Shown here: piece after piece, positions 60,629 through 64,000 of the stretch
How positions within the stretch are numbered: the first letter of the stretch is position 1
Layout of the letters: each line of letters starts with the position of its first letter
Assembly (NCBI RefSeq): GCF_028714775.1
Contig: NZ_JAQTLS010000004.1
Span: 117,232-181,231, forward strand
DNA length: 64,000 nt
DNA from: Thiothrix sp.
GTDB taxonomy: Bacteria > Pseudomonadota > Gammaproteobacteria > Thiotrichales > Thiotrichaceae
Direction: 5' to 3'
Notes under the pieces: model-generated
Told to the model about the DNA's origin: nothing
The model's input: only the letters and a program-made list of their open reading frames with translations
Databases searched by the model: none
Program-made: the position numbers and the translations under genes

Positions 60629-61093
60629 ATGAGAACTGAATATGCAACCGGAGCGGCAGGTATGGCGTTTGTCGCCCGGAGTGACGTTGATGAAAAACAT
60701 ACAGGTCAGACCGAGATGCAACCAGATAGCTCTATGAAAAAACGTGGAAGAGGTCGTCCGAAAGGTGCAACATCTAGCACTTTGTCCGATGTACGTGCCC
60801 AAGCTGCGGAAGAAAAGCGCAAAATAAGGGATGAATTGGGCGGCAAGCTTGATCAGCTACGTGCCCAGCTTGAAGAACTTGATGCAAAGTCACGCGAGGA
60901 AATCCGTGAATTGCAGGAAGCCTTAAGGGTTAGTGAGCAACGCGAGGCATTTTTTCGTGCCGCGTTGGAAGACCGCTTGCAGATTGTCGCCGACCATATT
61001 CACAAGAGTTTGGTCGACTGGGCAGATGCAGAGCTGGAAGAGGGGCAGGTCACGCGCCGCAAGCGTGGTCGACCGCGCAAAACCTTCAAGTAG
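60629..61093 (+). CDS. Small coiled-coil protein with two AT-hook motifs
   Basis: A 154-residue protein from the ATG at 60629, with GAGGGAG upstream. One AT-hook (KKRGRGRPKG) lies near residue 40 and another (RRKRGRPRK) at the C-terminus. Between them is a long charged helix (EEKRKIRDELGGKLDQLRAQ and LREL-type heptads) predicted to form a coiled coil. A dimer would offer several minor-groove contacts with AT-rich DNA, as for nucleoid-associated or architectural transcription factors. No specific family is recognised. Confidence 0.8.
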   Translation: MRTEYATGAAGMAFVARSDVDEKHTGQTEMQPDSSMKKRGRGRPKGATSSTLSDVRAQAAEEKRKIRDELGGKLDQLRAQLEELDAKSREEIRELQEALRVSEQREAFFRAALEDRLQIVADHIHKSLVDWADAELEEGQVTRRKRGRPRKTFK

Positions 61094-61100
61094 CCTGTGG

Positions 61101-62609
<1,509 letters not shown>

Positions 62610-62613
<4 letters not shown>

Positions 62614-63011
62614 TTGTCGTACCACTTGTGGTAAGCGCGGCGTCTGCCTGCGCGTTGGATAATCACGCCGACGATACGGTTCATGCCGCTGATTTCCATC
62701 GCTTCGTAAGCTTCATTGAGAGCAACGAGGATGTATTTGCCGTCGATGATGCGTAACTGGCGGAAAATGTATTCGTCTTTGTCGTCGATGGCGAATACAT
62801 ACGCGCCGTCACGCACAATGCCGGTCGGGTCGATGATGATGATGCAACCTTTGGCGAATTCCGGTTCCATGCTGTCGTCAATGACTTGCAGGGCATAGGG
62901 TTCGTTTTCGGAACAATTGCCTTCGGAACTCATGTTGTGCTTGAAGTCGGGCTGGGCAGCAGCATTCAGGCTTTGCTTGAAGGTTTCAACGTTGATGCGG
63001 GTTTCGGACAT
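62610..63011 (-). CDS. S24-domain protein without HTH, catalytic Lys replaced
   Basis: About 133 residues from the ATG at 63011. The domain matches the LexA/UmuD-type S24 fold (VIDDSMEPEFAKGCIIIIDP, DGAYVFAIDDKDEYIFRQLR). The nucleophile Ser is present in DDSMEP. The position of the general-base Lys (usually VKRL) appears to be Arg (IFRQL), so self-cleavage is doubtful. There is no DNA-binding domain. It lies 1 base after cysG and overlaps yffB by 4, so it is part of that operon. Confidence 0.78.
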
Positions 63012-63012
63012 C

Positions 63013-64000
63013 TTATGCCTCCACGGGGGTGTTGCGGCTGAATTCGCTGGCAATGACGTGGCGTTGCGGTTCATACCAATGCAATTTTTCATGCAAGTTG
63101 ACGACTTCGCCGACGATGGTCAGGGTGGGGGCGCGTACCCCGCTGTCTTTCACCAGTTGCGGCAAGGTGGCGACCGTGCCGATGTGGACGCGCTGGTTGC
63201 GGGTTGTGCCTTGTTCGACCAGAGCCGCAGGGGTGTCGCCGGAACGCCCAAATTCCTGCAATTTTTGGCTGATGACTTCGATACCCGTTAGCCCCATGTA
63301 GAACACGACCGTTTGGTTCGGCTGGGAAAGTTGCGCCCAGTTGAGGTCAATCGTGCCGTCTTTCAAATGCCCGGTGGCGAAGGTGCAAGATTGCGCATAA
63401 TCGCGGTGGGTGAGCGGAATTCCGGCGTAGGAAGAACAGCCAGAAGCAGCAGTAATGCCCGGTACGACTTGGAACGGCACGCCGTTTTCCGCCAGCGTTT
63501 CGATTTCTTCGCCACCACGCCCGAAAATGAACGGGTCGCCGCCTTTGAGGCGCAACACACGTTTGCCTTGCTTGGCGAGTTCCACCAGCAAGTCGTTGAT
63601 TTGCTCTTGAGGCACGGCGTGGTTGGCTTTTTCTTTACCGACGTAAATGCGTTCGGCGTTTTGGTTTGCCATGTCCAAAATCGACTTGGAAACGAGGCGG
63701 TCATAGACCATTACGTCGGCTTGTTGCATCAGACGCAGCGCTTTGAAAGTGAGTAAGTCCGGGTCGCCGGGGCCTGCACCGACCAAATACACTTCGCCCA
63801 TGGTTTGTCCGTTGGGGTAATTGCTGAGCATTTCTTCCAGCAAGCGGCGTGCATCATTCAAATGTCCAGCGTAAACCAGTTCGGCGAACGTGCCTTTGAG
63901 CGCTTGTTCCCAGAAACCTTTGCGCTGTTCTTCGGGCAGGCGGGCTTTCACGATGTCGCGGTATTCTTCGGTGATGCCTGCGAGTTCGCCGCATTGCGAG
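63013..64000 (-). CDS. cysG: Sirohaem synthase CysG (N-terminal part lies outside the window)
   Basis: The frame stays open to the window edge. The visible part starts in the dehydrogenase/ferrochelatase domain ([20 protein letters not shown]) and continues through the linker. The full uroporphyrinogen-III methyltransferase domain follows ([71 protein letters not shown]). The product is sirohaem, the cofactor of DsrAB and of assimilatory sulfite reductase. Confidence 0.95.
   Translation of the reverse strand, partial: SQCGELAGITEEYRDIVKARLPEEQRKGFWEQALKGTFAELVYAGHLNDARRLLEEMLSNYPNGQTMGEVYLVGAGPGDPDLLTFKALRLMQQADVMVYDRLVSKSILDMANQNAERIYVGKEKANHAVPQEQINDLLVELAKQGKRVLRLKGGDPFIFGRGGEEIETLAENGVPFQVVPGITAASGCSSYAGIPLTHRDYAQSCTFATGHLKDGTIDLNWAQLSQPNQTVVFYMGLTGIEVISQKLQEFGRSGDTPAALVEQGTTRNQRVHIGTVATLPQLVKDSGVRAPTLTIVGEVVNLHEKLHWYEPQRHVIASEFSRNTPVEA

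Overview
The window is bacterial chromosome with tightly packed genes and no rRNA, tRNA, IS element or CRISPR array that I can find. The gene orders rpsP-rimM-trmD-rplS, rnfABCDGE-nth, lptD-surA-pdxA and yffB-dapE, next to a full reverse-type (oxidative) dsr operon and soxXA, point to a sulfur-oxidising gammaproteobacterium. A Thiothrix-like member of the Thiotrichales is my best guess (inference from gene content; no search was run).

Layout. 1-4.7 kb: a degenerate DEAD-box helicase (cut by the window edge), radA, a CcsA/YpjD-like membrane protein and ffh. 4.9-8.7 kb: an envelope cluster of three tandem paralogous small lipoproteins, a secreted papain/NlpC-like protein and a DUF1287 lipoprotein. 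8.8-20.4 kb: housekeeping genes (rpsP operon, a GGDEF-EAL protein, mpl, ubiX, thioredoxin, aroC, an MFS transporter, birA, coaX, a SPOR-like protein). 20.4-24.1 kb: an accessory island. 24.1-27.9 kb: two Cys-based phosphatases, a secreted protein, and a divergent LysR/MFS pair. 27.9-34.4 kb: soxXA with three different Fe(II)/2OG oxygenases, a Cys-less DsrC paralogue and an orphan Cas6-like protein. 34.7-45.8 kb: dsrABEFHCMKLJOP. 45.8-64 kb: a lipoprotein, a transglutaminase-elicitor-like protein, suhB, nth, rnf, pdxA-surA-lptD, an AT-hook protein, dapE, yffB, an S24 protein and cysG (cut by the window edge).

The most unusual system is in the island at 20.8-24.0 kb. A 122-bp repeat at 20893-21014 and the 3' end of a membrane-anchored NACHT-NTPase/FGE-sulfatase gene (23841-23962) align without gaps and differ at 21 positions. 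Twenty of these are adenines in the upstream copy; the other is a silent T to C change. The upstream copy is rich in AAC/AAT codons. This is the template-repeat/variable-repeat signature of a diversity-generating retroelement (DGR). The template sits in its own intergenic segment bracketed by two terminator-like hairpins. No reverse transcriptase or Avd gene lies in the window, so the template RNA probably works with a reverse transcriptase encoded elsewhere, or the element is stranded.

The sulfur genes fit together. SoxXA acts on periplasmic thiosulfate. DsrEFH and DsrC deliver sulfane sulfur in the cytoplasm, DsrAB oxidises it to sulfite, and DsrMKJOP with DsrL handle the electrons. CysG at the right edge makes the sirohaem that DsrAB needs.
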